Below, in pieces: positions 17,246 to 26,721 of a stretch of DNA of 64,000 bases. Every line of letters starts with the position of its first letter. Position 1 is the stretch's first letter. The stretch comes from Lewinella sp. IMCC34183 (GTDB lineage: Bacteria; Bacteroidota; Bacteroidia; Chitinophagales; Saprospiraceae): positions 1 to 64,000 of the forward strand of contig NZ_QMEM01000004.1 of assembly GCF_003390915.1 (NCBI RefSeq), given 5' to 3'. The position numbers and the translations under genes were made by a program. The notes below the pieces were generated by a model. The model was not told the DNA's origin and did no database searches. It saw only the letters and a list, made by a program, of their open reading frames with translations.

Positions 17246-19618
17246 ATGAAGAACATTCCAGAAGAATTCGCTCCCCAGCCCTGGCAGACCGGAGGCACTG
17301 AGCGCGACGACTTTGCTCCGGCCATTCAGCTGGACTACGGTGCGCTTATGGGGCGTCTGGCGCGAAACTGGTACTGGTTCGTCCTGGCCATCGCTGCGTG
17401 CATCGGCGCGGCGTGGCTGCACCTGCGCTATGCGACTCCCGTGTACCAGGCCCGTACCACCATGCTCATCCAGGAGCAATCCGGCGGGCAGGGGGGGCTG
17501 TCAAAGCAGGTCATTGCTTCCGAACTCGGTTTCGAGAACACATACGTCATCGACAACGAGATATACATGCTGCGGTCCCACTACCTAATGGAGCGGGTAG
17601 TCAACCTGCTGGGCCTGGACATCAGCTACATCCACCTCGGTTCCGTCCGGGACATAGAGATTTACCAGCCCAAGAACTTTGGCCTCGTCCTGCTGGACAC
17701 GGCGGCTACCGTCGTAGCCGGGGGGTCGGATGAATCGATCCAATACGGCAGCGTAATGGTGCGCTTCGACAACGCCAACACCTTCTCGCTGATCCGTTAC
17801 GGCGGCGATACGACCAGCGTGGCCTACGGAGAGCCGTTCCAGATTGGCAACCGGAATTTTGCCATGGCCGTCGACCCCAACGACGTGCCGTACGACGACC
17901 AGGCGATTTACCAGGTCAACGTGATGAACCCCTTCAACGTAGCCAGTGGCTACCAGGGATCGCTGGGTGTATCGCAGGTGGGAAAGTCCGGCGTAGTGGG
18001 CATGACCCTTATGGATCCCGTGCCTCAGAAGGCAAAAGACATCCTAAATGCCCTGGTCACGGTATACGAGCAGCAGATCGTGGAGGAGCAAAGCGAAACC
18101 GGCGGGAAGACGCTGGCCTTCCTCGAGGAACGCCTTGACTACGTGACCGACGAACTGTACGAGGTCGAATCCGACGTAGCCAACTTCAAGCGAAGCGCTA
18201 ACCTGACCGTCGACCTGCAGTCGCAGGGAGCCGACTACCTGGCCCAGATGAACACGGCCGACGCCCAGCTGGCGGAACTCCAGATACGGCGCGACCTGAT
18301 CCAGGACATCAGCAACACCCTGGAGCAAACAGGTGATGGCTACGAGATGCTGCCGGTTTCGTCGGAGATCATCTCCGGCGTACTCGCCCAGCTCATCACC
18401 GAGTACAACACACTGATTTTCGAGCGCGAGCAGCGGCTCGAGTCCGTCACTCCGGACCACCCCATGATGGCTACCTACAACGAGCAGCTGGAGGACCTGA
18501 AGCGCAATATTGACCGGAGCGTCCGCTCGCTCCTGCGGGAAACCAACGAGCGGGTGGCCAAGATCGAGGAACGCATCCGCCCCCTGCAGGCCCAGATGAA
18601 CCGGATGCCCGCCAACGAGCAACGTATGCTGCAGATCATGCGCCAGCAGACGATAAAGCAGAACCTGTTCATGTTCCTGCTGGAAAAGCGTGAGGAAGCC
18701 GCCCTGACCATTGCCGCCCAGGTCCCCAACACGCGCATTATCGACCGGGCCAGCAGTAGTTCGGTGCCTATTTCTCCCAACCGGCCCGCCATCTACCTGC
18801 TGGCTATCGGCATGGGCCTGTTCGTGCCCGGCAGCGTCATCTTCCTGCGCGAACTGCTTGGCACACGGATCGGCACCGAGAAGGAGATCATGAAATTCAT
18901 GCCCTACCCGGTGGTCGGCCGTATCATCAAAACCTCCGATCACCACCAGGTGATCGTAACCAAGACGAACCGCAACGGCGCGGCGGAAGCCTTCCGGCTG
19001 CTGCGGACCAACCTGGGCTTCCTGTTGTCGAACGATCAGCAGTCGTCGGTGATCATGGTCACTTCCAGTGTAAGTGGTGAGGGCAAGAGTTTTATTGCTA
19101 CCAACCTGTCGGCGGCCCTGGCGCTATCCAAAAAGCGGGTCGTAGTCGTCGGCCTCGATATGCGCAAGCCTAAACTCGCCGAAATGGTGACCGATGAAAA
19201 GCTGGATCACAAGGCTACCGGTCTATCCAATTACCTGATCGGCAAGTCGACCTACGAAGAAATCTTGCGGCCTACCGCCCAGGAGGGACTGTCCCTGATC
19301 ACCAGCGGCCCCCTGCCCCCCAATCCGGCAGAGCTGCTGATGGAGGACCGCATGGCCACTCTGATAGAGAACCTGCGGCGGGACTTCGACGTGGTCATCC
19401 TGGATGCCCCCCCGGTGGGTGTGGTGACCGACGGCCTGTTGATGAAAGAATTTGTGAACATCACCCTGTTCATCACCCGCATTGGCGTTACGCCGAAGAA
19501 GAGCATCGGTTACATTAACGAGATGATTGAGGCCGGCAAGCTGCCGCGCGTCAACCTCGTCATTAACGGTATCAACCCCAAAGCCTCCTACGGGTACGGG
19601 TACGGCTACTACGAATAA
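17246..19618 (+). CDS. Wzc-like polysaccharide co-polymerase / tyrosine kinase
   Basis: This 790-residue inner-membrane protein has a first membrane segment at about residues 37-55 (WYWFVLAIAACIGAAWLHL), a Wzz-type periplasmic region with long coiled-coil stretches (about 270-470), and a second membrane segment near 510-530 (AIYLLAIGMGLFVPGSVIFL). The C-terminal cytoplasmic BY-kinase domain has Walker A SSVSGEGKSF, Walker A' VVVGLDMRKP and Walker B VVILDAPPVG. It ends in a tyrosine-rich tail (YGYGYGYYE), the usual autophosphorylation cluster. It should control chain length and export together with the preceding Wza-like protein. No cognate Wzb-type phosphatase gene is visible in the window. 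Confidence 0.93.
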   Translation: MKNIPEEFAPQPWQTGGTERDDFAPAIQLDYGALMGRLARNWYWFVLAIAACIGAAWLHLRYATPVYQARTTMLIQEQSGGQGGLSKQVIASELGFENTYVIDNEIYMLRSHYLMERVVNLLGLDISYIHLGSVRDIEIYQPKNFGLVLLDTAATVVAGGSDESIQYGSVMVRFDNANTFSLIRYGGDTTSVAYGEPFQIGNRNFAMAVDPNDVPYDDQAIYQVNVMNPFNVASGYQGSLGVSQVGKSGVVGMTLMDPVPQKAKDILNALVTVYEQQIVEEQSETGGKTLAFLEERLDYVTDELYEVESDVANFKRSANLTVDLQSQGADYLAQMNTADAQLAELQIRRDLIQDISNTLEQTGDGYEMLPVSSEIISGVLAQLITEYNTLIFEREQRLESVTPDHPMMATYNEQLEDLKRNIDRSVRSLLRETNERVAKIEERIRPLQAQMNRMPANEQRMLQIMRQQTIKQNLFMFLLEKREEAALTIAAQVPNTRIIDRASSSSVPISPNRPAIYLLAIGMGLFVPGSVIFLRELLGTRIGTEKEIMKFMPYPVVGRIIKTSDHHQVIVTKTNRNGAAEAFRLLRTNLGFLLSNDQQSSVIMVTSSVSGEGKSFIATNLSAALALSKKRVVVVGLDMRKPKLAEMVTDEKLDHKATGLSNYLIGKSTYEEILRPTAQEGLSLITSGPLPPNPAELLMEDRMATLIENLRRDFDVVILDAPPVGVVTDGLLMKEFVNITLFITRIGVTPKKSIGYINEMIEAGKLPRVNLVINGINPKASYGYGYGYYE

Positions 19619-19623
19619 GCGTA

Positions 19624-20940
19624 TTGCGCACCTTCGAAAAATTTGCGGCCCGCGCGCCGAATCTTCTGAAATGGGGGAAGCTGATCAGCGTAACCGGAGG
19701 TGCTCAGGCACTGATCCAGGGCGCCGGCTTCGTCAGTGGCATCTTCATCATCCGTATGTTGACTACGGAGCAGTATGCCTACTACACCCTGGCCAATGCG
19801 ATGCTCGGCACGATGACGATCCTCGCGGATGGGGGAATCTCCGCCGGCGTGCTGTCGGAGGGGGGCAAACAGTGGAAGGACCGGGAGGAGCTGGGTAAGA
19901 TCCTGGCAACGGCGATGCATATGCGCCGGCAGTTTGCCATCGGTAGCCTGCTGGTATCCGTGCCGATCCTGTATTACCTACTACAGGAACAGGGCAGTGT
20001 ATGGTGGCATTCCATCCTCCTGATCCTGTGCCTCACCCCGGTGTTCTGGGCGCAGCTGTCGGGCTCGCTGTTGCAGATCGTCCCCCGTCTGCACCAGAAT
20101 ATCAACGCCCTGCTGAAGATCAACGTACAGATCAATGCGGTCCGCCTTTTGGCTACCCTGCCGACATTGTTCTTTTTCCCCTTCGCGGGGGTGGCGATTC
20201 TGGCAACGGGTGCCGGGCAGGTCCGCGGCAACCTCCGGTTCCGGGAACTGTCGCTCAAGAAGGCGAACTGGAAGGCGGATGTCAGCCCGTTCTACCGCAA
20301 GCGACTTATGCAAAGCGTCCGACGCCTGCTCCCCGGCAGCATTTACTACTGCATTTCCGGGCAGATCACCGTGTGGCTGATCGCTTTCTTCAGCGATACG
20401 GAAAGTATGGCCCAGATCGGTGCGCTGAGCCGGCTGATGGTGCTGCTCACCCTGGTACGCATGCTCGTCGACCTGCTGGTCACGCCCCGCTATGCCCGCC
20501 TGTCCGACGACACCCGAACCGTCGTTGTACGGTTCTTTCAGGTTATCGCCCTGCTGCTGGGGATTTCCTCGTTGATCGTGTTGGGCGTCTATCTTTTCCC
20601 GGATGTTTTCCTCTGGATCCTGGGCAAGAAATACAACAACCTGGAGTACGAGGTGGTACTCATGACCATCAGCAGCTGCCTGTCGCTCATGAGCGGGTCG
20701 CTGCACGCCCTTACGATCTCGCGGGGCCTGATCCCCAACCCCTACGTCATGATCGCCTTCACCATCCTCAGTCAGGTGTTCGTATTATACTTCCTGGTAG
20801 ATTACACTACCCTGTCCGGGGTAATTCTTTTCTCTATTTATTCGGCCCTGCTCACCCTTAGTTACCGTATAGCCGACTTTTTGTACCGCACGCTAATCCG
20901 TAAGGAATCGGTAAAGGCAGGCGCCAGCTCACCCAATTGA
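19624..20940 (+). CDS. Wzx-like polysaccharide flippase (MATE/MVF-like)
   Basis: This 438-residue protein has about twelve hydrophobic segments, including GALSRLMVLLTLVRMLVDLL and FFQVIALLLGISSLIVLGVYLF. Its pattern fits polysaccharide biosynthesis membrane transporters that flip lipid-linked repeat units across the inner membrane. The start is TTG only 5 nt after the kinase stop, reading MRTFEKFAARAPNLLKWGKL; no better ATG lies upstream. The position between kinase and glycosyltransferases supports the role. It could be classed as oligosaccharide flippase or MATE-like; substrate specificity cannot be read from sequence. Confidence 0.82.
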   Translation: MRTFEKFAARAPNLLKWGKLISVTGGAQALIQGAGFVSGIFIIRMLTTEQYAYYTLANAMLGTMTILADGGISAGVLSEGGKQWKDREELGKILATAMHMRRQFAIGSLLVSVPILYYLLQEQGSVWWHSILLILCLTPVFWAQLSGSLLQIVPRLHQNINALLKINVQINAVRLLATLPTLFFFPFAGVAILATGAGQVRGNLRFRELSLKKANWKADVSPFYRKRLMQSVRRLLPGSIYYCISGQITVWLIAFFSDTESMAQIGALSRLMVLLTLVRMLVDLLVTPRYARLSDDTRTVVVRFFQVIALLLGISSLIVLGVYLFPDVFLWILGKKYNNLEYEVVLMTISSCLSLMSGSLHALTISRGLIPNPYVMIAFTILSQVFVLYFLVDYTTLSGVILFSIYSALLTLSYRIADFLYRTLIRKESVKAGASSPN

Positions 20941-20988
20941 CACTACTGTGCAGTTGCGCACAGCCGGCAAATTTATTTGATTCACAAC

Positions 20989-21918
20989 ATGAGAATCCTT
21001 ACTACCCTCGCCGAACGCGAGTATTTTTTAGGCCTTTCCGCCCTGCTCAATTCGGCGGTGCATTTCGGCACCTACGTCGATAAGGTGATCGTAGGGTACC
21101 GCGAAGGCTTGCCAGGCTGGCTACCCGCCCTCACCCCTTCCAAATTCGGAAAGACCTTCCACACCCCTTCCGGCCTTGAAGTCGAATTCGTAGAGTTGGA
21201 CGGCAGCCTGCACATGGTCCACGAAAAGCCGAAGTGGTTCCTCCACGTCACCGAGGTGCTGGCACCGGACGCTACGGAGTATTTCTTTTTTGACTCCGAC
21301 ATCATCATCAACATGAGGATGAGTTTCTACGGCGAGTGGGTGCAGGAGGGCGTGGCCATCTGCGGCGACATCAACTACCCCTTCAGCCGCCACCACCCGA
21401 TCCGGCAGAAATGGGCCGCGCTGGCCAGGGCCGCCGGCCGGCCGGTGGTGAACGAGCTCGACGAATATTACAACAGCGGCTTCCTGGGCTGGACGCAGGA
21501 AACCAAAGGATTTATTCAGGACTGGAACGACGCCTTCGCCATACTAGCCCCCCACAGCGGCAGCATGAACGAATTCCGGGTAAACGACCGGACGGCGGTC
21601 GTGCTCAGCACTAACCAGGACTCCCTCAACCTGGCGGCCATGATCACGGAACACCCGATCTCCCTGATCGGCCCCGAAGCGATGGGCTTCGAGTACGGTA
21701 TGCGCCTCATGCACCACCCCATCGGCTCGAAGCCCTGGTCGCGAAAGTTCGTCAGTGAATTCTTCCGGGGCCGCCCGCCACGGGAGGCGGACCTGATCTT
21801 CTGGGATTACGTAAACGGCTCGGAGTTACAGCCCATGACCAGCGGAAAGGCGAAAAATATGCACCGGCTCTGCCGCGGACTGCGCTTTGGCAGTCGGTTT
21901 TACAAGGCCATCAAGTAA
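20989..21918 (+). CDS. GT8-like glycosyltransferase
   Basis: This 309-residue protein, starting at ATG 20989, has a GT-A look. A DSD motif sits in YFFFDSDIIIN (about residues 99-109), with a YNSGFLGW word, NQDSLNLA, and a late HHPIGSKPW. The last resembles the HxxGxxKPW signature of family GT8. GT8 enzymes are metal-dependent retaining transferases using UDP- or ADP-sugars. A TTG 12 nt upstream of the ATG is a possible but less likely start. It is the first glycosyltransferase in the cluster. No signal peptide is seen, consistent with cytosolic assembly of the repeat unit. The acceptor and sugar are unknown. Confidence 0.7.
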   Translation: MRILTTLAEREYFLGLSALLNSAVHFGTYVDKVIVGYREGLPGWLPALTPSKFGKTFHTPSGLEVEFVELDGSLHMVHEKPKWFLHVTEVLAPDATEYFFFDSDIIINMRMSFYGEWVQEGVAICGDINYPFSRHHPIRQKWAALARAAGRPVVNELDEYYNSGFLGWTQETKGFIQDWNDAFAILAPHSGSMNEFRVNDRTAVVLSTNQDSLNLAAMITEHPISLIGPEAMGFEYGMRLMHHPIGSKPWSRKFVSEFFRGRPPREADLIFWDYVNGSELQPMTSGKAKNMHRLCRGLRFGSRFYKAIK

Positions 21919-21920
21919 CT

Positions 21921-23102
21921 GTGAGCAGTCGTTTTCTCTTTCTGTGCGGCTCACTGGTGGTCGGTAAGGATGGTGTAGGAGACTACACCCGCCGGCTGGT
22001 GGCCGAGCTGGCCCCCTACGGCGTCACGGCCAGCATCGTGGCCTGCTTCGATAAGGAGGTAGGCACCCCTACCCGTGAATCCCAGTCAGAACAGGGCGTG
22101 GAAGTGCCGGTGCTCCGGATTCCCTACGGTTCGGATGCGGAAGCGCGTGAGGCGTTGCTGCAGGAGACAATTAACTCCTTTGCCCCGGATGTAGTGAGCC
22201 TGCAATACGTCCCCTACTCGTTCAGCCCCGTAGGTATTCCGTACCGCTTCGCCCGTCAGCTCGGCGGCTTGCGGTTCCCGGGGCGGTGGCACATCATGTT
22301 TCACGAACTGTGGATCGCCCACCGTGGCTGGCGGCAGCCGAAACAGTGGGCCGTAGCCAGCCTGCAGGCACTGACCGTCGGGTTGCTGGCCCGCCAGCTG
22401 CAACCGGCCATCGTGCATACCCACGTACCCCTCTACCGGCAGCGCCTGTCGCGGCTATCCGTCAGCGCCCGCCCCCTGCCGCTCTTTGCCAACATCGCCT
22501 CCGTAAAGGGAGCGGTCCGCGAGCCGGCTCCACCCCGTGGGCCCTTCGTACTGGGGTACTTCAGTCAGCTCAAGGTTGAGCGAACCCTGCATTTCATCAA
22601 CGACCTTACCGGCTGGCTCCGCGCGGACGGCGGCCGGGAACTGGAGATTCATCTCCTCGGGGGCGGGGCTACGCGCATCGCCGAAGCCCGGGCCATTTTA
22701 AAATCTTCCTTTCCCGAAGTAGCGGTCACCGCTCCGGGCTTTTTACCGGCCGGGGAACTCAGTCTGGCGCTAGCTGGTCTCGACCTGGGCATCACGCCGG
22801 TTGACTACCATTTGCTCGGGAAGAGCGGTACGGTGGCGGCCTTCCTGTGCCACGGCGTACCGGTGGCGGCTCCCTACGTAACAGAGCCCGGAGAGGGCTT
22901 CTTCGTCCCCAAACTAAGCCGGGCAACTTTCTCATCCTTTACTCCCCACGCCCTGGCGGCCGCGCAGCAGGCGGTGACCGACCTTGACACAACGGTGATC
23001 TCTGCCGCAGGCGTGGCCCGTACTTTTATGGCCGACCTGGGGATACGAGCGGGTGTGTCCGCCCCGGCAACTCATCGGTCCTCCGGCGGCCTCTCCAGCT
23101 GA
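21921..23102 (+). CDS. GT4-type glycosyltransferase (divergent)
   Basis: This 393-residue protein starts at GTG 21921, two bases after the preceding stop. The N-terminal half opens with a Rossmann-like FLFLCGSLVVGKDGVGDYTRRL, the glycine-rich acceptor region typical of GT-B enzymes. The C-terminal half includes LEIHLLGGGATRIAEA and LAGLDLGITPVDYHLLGKSG, where GT4 enzymes carry an EGFGxxxxE motif. Here the glutamates are not obvious and the site reads differently, so catalytic competence is less certain than for its neighbours. It probably adds one sugar to the lipid-linked repeat unit in the cytosol. Confidence 0.75.
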   Translation: MSSRFLFLCGSLVVGKDGVGDYTRRLVAELAPYGVTASIVACFDKEVGTPTRESQSEQGVEVPVLRIPYGSDAEAREALLQETINSFAPDVVSLQYVPYSFSPVGIPYRFARQLGGLRFPGRWHIMFHELWIAHRGWRQPKQWAVASLQALTVGLLARQLQPAIVHTHVPLYRQRLSRLSVSARPLPLFANIASVKGAVREPAPPRGPFVLGYFSQLKVERTLHFINDLTGWLRADGGRELEIHLLGGGATRIAEARAILKSSFPEVAVTAPGFLPAGELSLALAGLDLGITPVDYHLLGKSGTVAAFLCHGVPVAAPYVTEPGEGFFVPKLSRATFSSFTPHALAAAQQAVTDLDTTVISAAGVARTFMADLGIRAGVSAPATHRSSGGLSS

Positions 23103-23124
23103 CCGCCGGCCAAGCGATTCATTT

Positions 23125-24381
23125 ATGATCATTGTTTCCCACCCCACGGGCAATTCCAATGTCCGGGCCGTTCTTGACGGACTGCACGACCGCGATATGC
23201 TGTTGCGGTTTCATACCTCCATCGCTACCTTCCCCGGCAACCTTTGGGACAAGATCGGCCAGCTTCCCCCGCTGTCGGAATTCGATCGCCGCCGGTTTCG
23301 GCCCCACCTCAAGCCCTTCACCCGGCAGCACCCCTGGCTGGAACTGGGCCGCCTCGCCGCCGGCCGCGCCGGACTCGATACCTTCACCGCCCACGAGACG
23401 GGGGCCTTCAGCGTCGACCGCATCTACCACGCCCTGGACCGCTACGTAGCCTCTGACATCCGCGAGGCCCGGCAGGCCACGGCGGTCTATGCTTACGAAG
23501 ACGGCGCCCTCGAATCCTTCCGGGCTGCCAAGGAGCGGGGCCTGACCTGCGTATACGACCTGCCCATCGCCTACTGGGAGACCCTCCGCCGCCTGCTGCG
23601 CGAAGAGGCCGAGCGCCGGCCGAAGTGGGCGGCTACCCTCGGCGGAGGCATCAAGGACAGCGAGCAAAAGCTGGAACGCAAAACCGCGGAACTCGAACTG
23701 GCCGATATCGTCGTCGGCCCCGGCTCCTTCGTCATGGACTCCCTGCCGGACTGGGCCGCCGGTAAGCAGCGTATCGTGTCCCCGTTCGGCTCCCCCGTGA
23801 CCGGCACCGCACCCGCGCGCGCCGCCGCCCCCACGGGCGACCGCAAATTGCGCGTACTCTTCGTCGGCTCGATGGGACAGCGCAAGGGACTCGGTGACCT
23901 CTTCGAGGCCATGCGGCTGCTTGCCACCCCCCGGGTGGAACTCGTGGTCCTCGGCAGCCTGCTGGCACCTATGGAGTTCTACCGCAACGAATATCCGGAC
24001 TTCACCTACGAGGCCACCCGTCCGCACGCCGCCGTGCTGGAGCTGATGGCGAGCTGTGACGTCTTCTGCCTGCCCTCCATCGTGGAGGGGCGGGCGCTGG
24101 TCATGCAGGAAGCCATGAGCCAGGGCCTTCCGGTGGTGATCACACCCAACACGGGCGGGGCTGACCTGGTTATTCCCGATGAAACGGGCTTTCTCGTCCC
24201 CATCCGCTCGCCGCGGGCCATCGCCGACGCCATCCAGTGGTTCGACGACCACCGCGATGAGTTGCCGCGTATGTCGGAGGCCGCCCGCCGTCATGCCGCC
24301 GGTTATACCTGGTCGGCGTACGGGGGCACCGTCGCCCGTGAACTCAGCACCTACCTAGCGCCAGCCAGCAGCCCATCGTGA
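23125..24381 (+). CDS. GT4-type glycosyltransferase
   Basis: This 418-residue protein is best started at ATG 23125, because the longer frame from 23053 would overlap the previous gene and adds a proline-rich, non-homologous leader. The C-terminal GT-B half shows LRVLFVGSMGQRKGLGDLFEAM, CDVFCLPSIVEGRALVMQEA and the donor-site stretch PVVITPNTGGADLV. Family 4 enzymes are retaining transferases using nucleotide sugars. The EGRALVMQE word replaces the usual EGFGLPxLE but keeps both glutamates. Its stop overlaps the polymerase start by 4 nt, indicating translational coupling. Confidence 0.85.
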   Translation: MIIVSHPTGNSNVRAVLDGLHDRDMLLRFHTSIATFPGNLWDKIGQLPPLSEFDRRRFRPHLKPFTRQHPWLELGRLAAGRAGLDTFTAHETGAFSVDRIYHALDRYVASDIREARQATAVYAYEDGALESFRAAKERGLTCVYDLPIAYWETLRRLLREEAERRPKWAATLGGGIKDSEQKLERKTAELELADIVVGPGSFVMDSLPDWAAGKQRIVSPFGSPVTGTAPARAAAPTGDRKLRVLFVGSMGQRKGLGDLFEAMRLLATPRVELVVLGSLLAPMEFYRNEYPDFTYEATRPHAAVLELMASCDVFCLPSIVEGRALVMQEAMSQGLPVVITPNTGGADLVIPDETGFLVPIRSPRAIADAIQWFDDHRDELPRMSEAARRHAAGYTWSAYGGTVARELSTYLAPASSPS

Positions 24382-25718
24382 CCCGAACCGTCCGCCACAA
24401 ACTTCCGGAATTCTCCGCCGTAGCCCAGCCGGGCAACACTAAAGTGGTGAAGCAGCTGATCTGGCTTTACCTTATCCTGCTCCTATTCGAGGGTGCGCTC
24501 CGCAAGTGGTTCCTGCCCATGCTGGCCACGCCGCTGCTGATCATCCGCGATCCGGTCGCTCTCCTCATCTTGCTGCAGGCGGCCAACCGGCAACTCCGGG
24601 TACTGAACCCGTACACCCTCGTGATCTTCACCGTCACGATCATTTCCTTCCTTGCCACCTTTTTCAGCGGGCACCAGAACCTGGTGGTAGCGTTGTACGG
24701 CGCGCGGATCACCATGTTGCATTTCCCGCTGATCTTCGTGATAGGACAGGCCTTCACCCGCAGGGACGTCGAGCGGGTGGGCAATTTTCTGTTGTGGGTG
24801 GCACCCTTCATGACGGTACTTATCGCACTACAGTTTTACAGCCCGCAGACGGCCTGGGTAAACCGCGGGGTCGGCGGTGAGGGCAGCGCGGGCTTCTCGG
24901 GAGCCATGGGTTATTTCCGCCCACCGGGCACCTTTTCGTTCACCAACGGAACGACGCTTTTCTTCAGCCTTACGGCCGTGTTCGTCACCTACTTCTGGCA
25001 GGCGAGCGATCGGGCGGTCAACTTTTTGGTCCTGGTTGCCGCTACCCTCGGGGTGTTCATCGCGATCCCGCTCGCCATCAGCCGCGGCTACCTCTTTCAG
25101 CTCGTCATTATCGTTATGTTCTTCGTGGCCGGCAGCCTGGTCGGGGGGGGCCGGGCGGTGGGCCGGCTGGGCATCGCGGCCGTTGCCGTACCGGTAATCA
25201 TGCTGATGCTGAGCGGGCTCGACTTCGTGCAGCAGGGTATTCAGGTCTTTACCCAGCGCTTTACCAACGCTGCCGTTTCGGAAGGCGGACTGGAGGGCAC
25301 GCTCGGCGAACGCTTCCTCGGAGGCATGGCCAACGCGGTGGGCGATGCGGACGAACTCCCCTTCTGGGGCATGGGCCTCGGTATCGGCACCAACGTGGGG
25401 GCCACCGTCCTTACGGGCGGACGAACCTTTCTCGTCGCCGAGGGAGAATGGGGCCGCATCATCGGTGAAATGGGCGGATTGCTGGGGCTGATCGTAGTGC
25501 TGACGCGGGTGCTACTGGCGATTCATTGCGGCCTCAAAAGCGTCTTTTACCTCTTCCAGCGGCGCCCCCTGCCCTGGCTCCTGACCAGTTTCGGCCTCTT
25601 ACAGATCGTCACGGCCAACTGGTCGCAACCTACCGCCCTCGGCTTCTCCATCTTCACCACCGGCCTGCTGGTGGCCAGTTTCAACGAACCGACAACCGCT
25701 TCCCGCCATGCGGCTTAG
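24378..25718 (+). CDS. Wzy-like polysaccharide polymerase / O-antigen ligase family
   Basis: This 446-residue protein has ten or more membrane segments, for example LIWLYLILLLFEGALRKWFL at the N-terminus and GGLLGLIVVLTRVLLAIHCG near the C-terminus. A large soluble loop is rich in glycine, with ERFLGGMANAVGDADELPFW. The topology and loop position fit the O-antigen polymerase/ligase (Wzy/WaaL) superfamily, which is poorly conserved in sequence. In a Wzx/Wzy cluster it would join repeat units in the periplasm. It starts at GTG overlapping the upstream stop (GTGA) and overlaps the next gene by 11 nt. Confidence 0.78.
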   Translation: MTRTVRHKLPEFSAVAQPGNTKVVKQLIWLYLILLLFEGALRKWFLPMLATPLLIIRDPVALLILLQAANRQLRVLNPYTLVIFTVTIISFLATFFSGHQNLVVALYGARITMLHFPLIFVIGQAFTRRDVERVGNFLLWVAPFMTVLIALQFYSPQTAWVNRGVGGEGSAGFSGAMGYFRPPGTFSFTNGTTLFFSLTAVFVTYFWQASDRAVNFLVLVAATLGVFIAIPLAISRGYLFQLVIIVMFFVAGSLVGGGRAVGRLGIAAVAVPVIMLMLSGLDFVQQGIQVFTQRFTNAAVSEGGLEGTLGERFLGGMANAVGDADELPFWGMGLGIGTNVGATVLTGGRTFLVAEGEWGRIIGEMGGLLGLIVVLTRVLLAIHCGLKSVFYLFQRRPLPWLLTSFGLLQIVTANWSQPTALGFSIFTTGLLVASFNEPTTASRHAA

Positions 25719-26721
25719 GCTCTTCTACCGCAAGCCCTACCCCACGGCCTTCAGTATCGAGCGGCTCTTCGACCAGCTGGCCGCCACTTTCGCCGAAAAG
25801 GGGGTCGAAGTGGAACGGCTGGTGCTCCCGCACTACAACAATACGCTGACCAACGTGCGCGCCAACAGCGAATGGGCGGGTACGCAGGTGCAGCGAACGC
25901 CCGGCAACCCGCCGGCGGTCAACCACATTACCGGCGACGTCACGTCTATCGTGGGGGCCCTCCCCTACCCTACCGTCATCACCATTCACGATTGCAACCC
26001 CCTGCTCCGGTACCCGAAGTGGCACCCCCGCTACTGGTTCTACCGGTGGATGATCTACGAGCGGCCGGCCCGACGTGCCGCGGCGGTCACGGTCATTTCG
26101 GAGAAAACGCGCCAGGAAGTACTCGCGCTGACGAGTATTCCCGCCGACAAGCTGCACGTAATCCCGAATTTTCTCGACCCCGCTTTCGAGTTCGTTCAGA
26201 AGCCCTTCGACGACGAGCGGCCCACCATACTACAGATCGGGGTGAAGCCGAACAAGAACATCTCCGGCCTGGCCGAGGCCCTACGGGGGTTGGCCTGCCG
26301 CCTGGAAATCATCGGCGAGCCCTCCGCCGCCGACCTGGAGATTCTGCGGAGCCACCACATTGACTTTCACTACGCTTCGGGGCTTTCGGACGAGGAAGTA
26401 CGGCAGCGCTACCGCTCCTGCGACCTGCTGGCCTTCGTTTCGACCTACGAAGGCTTCGGCCTGCCCATCCTGGAAGCCCAGGCTACCGGGCGCCCCGTAG
26501 TGACCAGCGACCTGTCGCCCCACCGCGAAGTGGCGGGGCCGGGCGGGGCGCGGCTGGTCGACCCCTACGACCCTGCGGCGATCCGGGCGGGTATACTGGA
26601 CATTTTGCAGGACGAAGCCCTGCGCACTAATCTTATCGAGCGCGGACGTGCCAACGCGGCGGACTACCACATCGGGTCCGTTGCCGACCGTTACCTTGCG
26701 CTATACTCATCGCTACTTTGA
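25708..26721 (+). CDS. GT4-type glycosyltransferase (mannosyltransferase-like)
   Basis: This 337-residue GT-B enzyme has an N-terminal acceptor half with VITIHDCNPLLRYPKW and a C-terminal donor half with the family 4 signature STYEGFGLPILEAQATGRPV, including both conserved glutamates, followed by VVTSDLSPHREVAG. Preceding words KLHVIPNFLDP and ILQIGVKPNKNISGL are also typical. Many relatives are annotated as mannosyltransferases, but sugar specificity is not readable. The gene overlaps its neighbours on both sides (11 nt and 4 nt), so it is embedded in one transcript. Confidence 0.88.
   Translation: MRLRLFYRKPYPTAFSIERLFDQLAATFAEKGVEVERLVLPHYNNTLTNVRANSEWAGTQVQRTPGNPPAVNHITGDVTSIVGALPYPTVITIHDCNPLLRYPKWHPRYWFYRWMIYERPARRAAAVTVISEKTRQEVLALTSIPADKLHVIPNFLDPAFEFVQKPFDDERPTILQIGVKPNKNISGLAEALRGLACRLEIIGEPSAADLEILRSHHIDFHYASGLSDEEVRQRYRSCDLLAFVSTYEGFGLPILEAQATGRPVVTSDLSPHREVAGPGGARLVDPYDPAAIRAGILDILQDEALRTNLIERGRANAADYHIGSVADRYLALYSSLL

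Noticed and set aside
16421-17479. A 349-codon minus-strand frame opposite the Wza-like gene
   Set aside because: The plus strand has a lipobox, Poly_export and SLBB words; the reverse frame has none.
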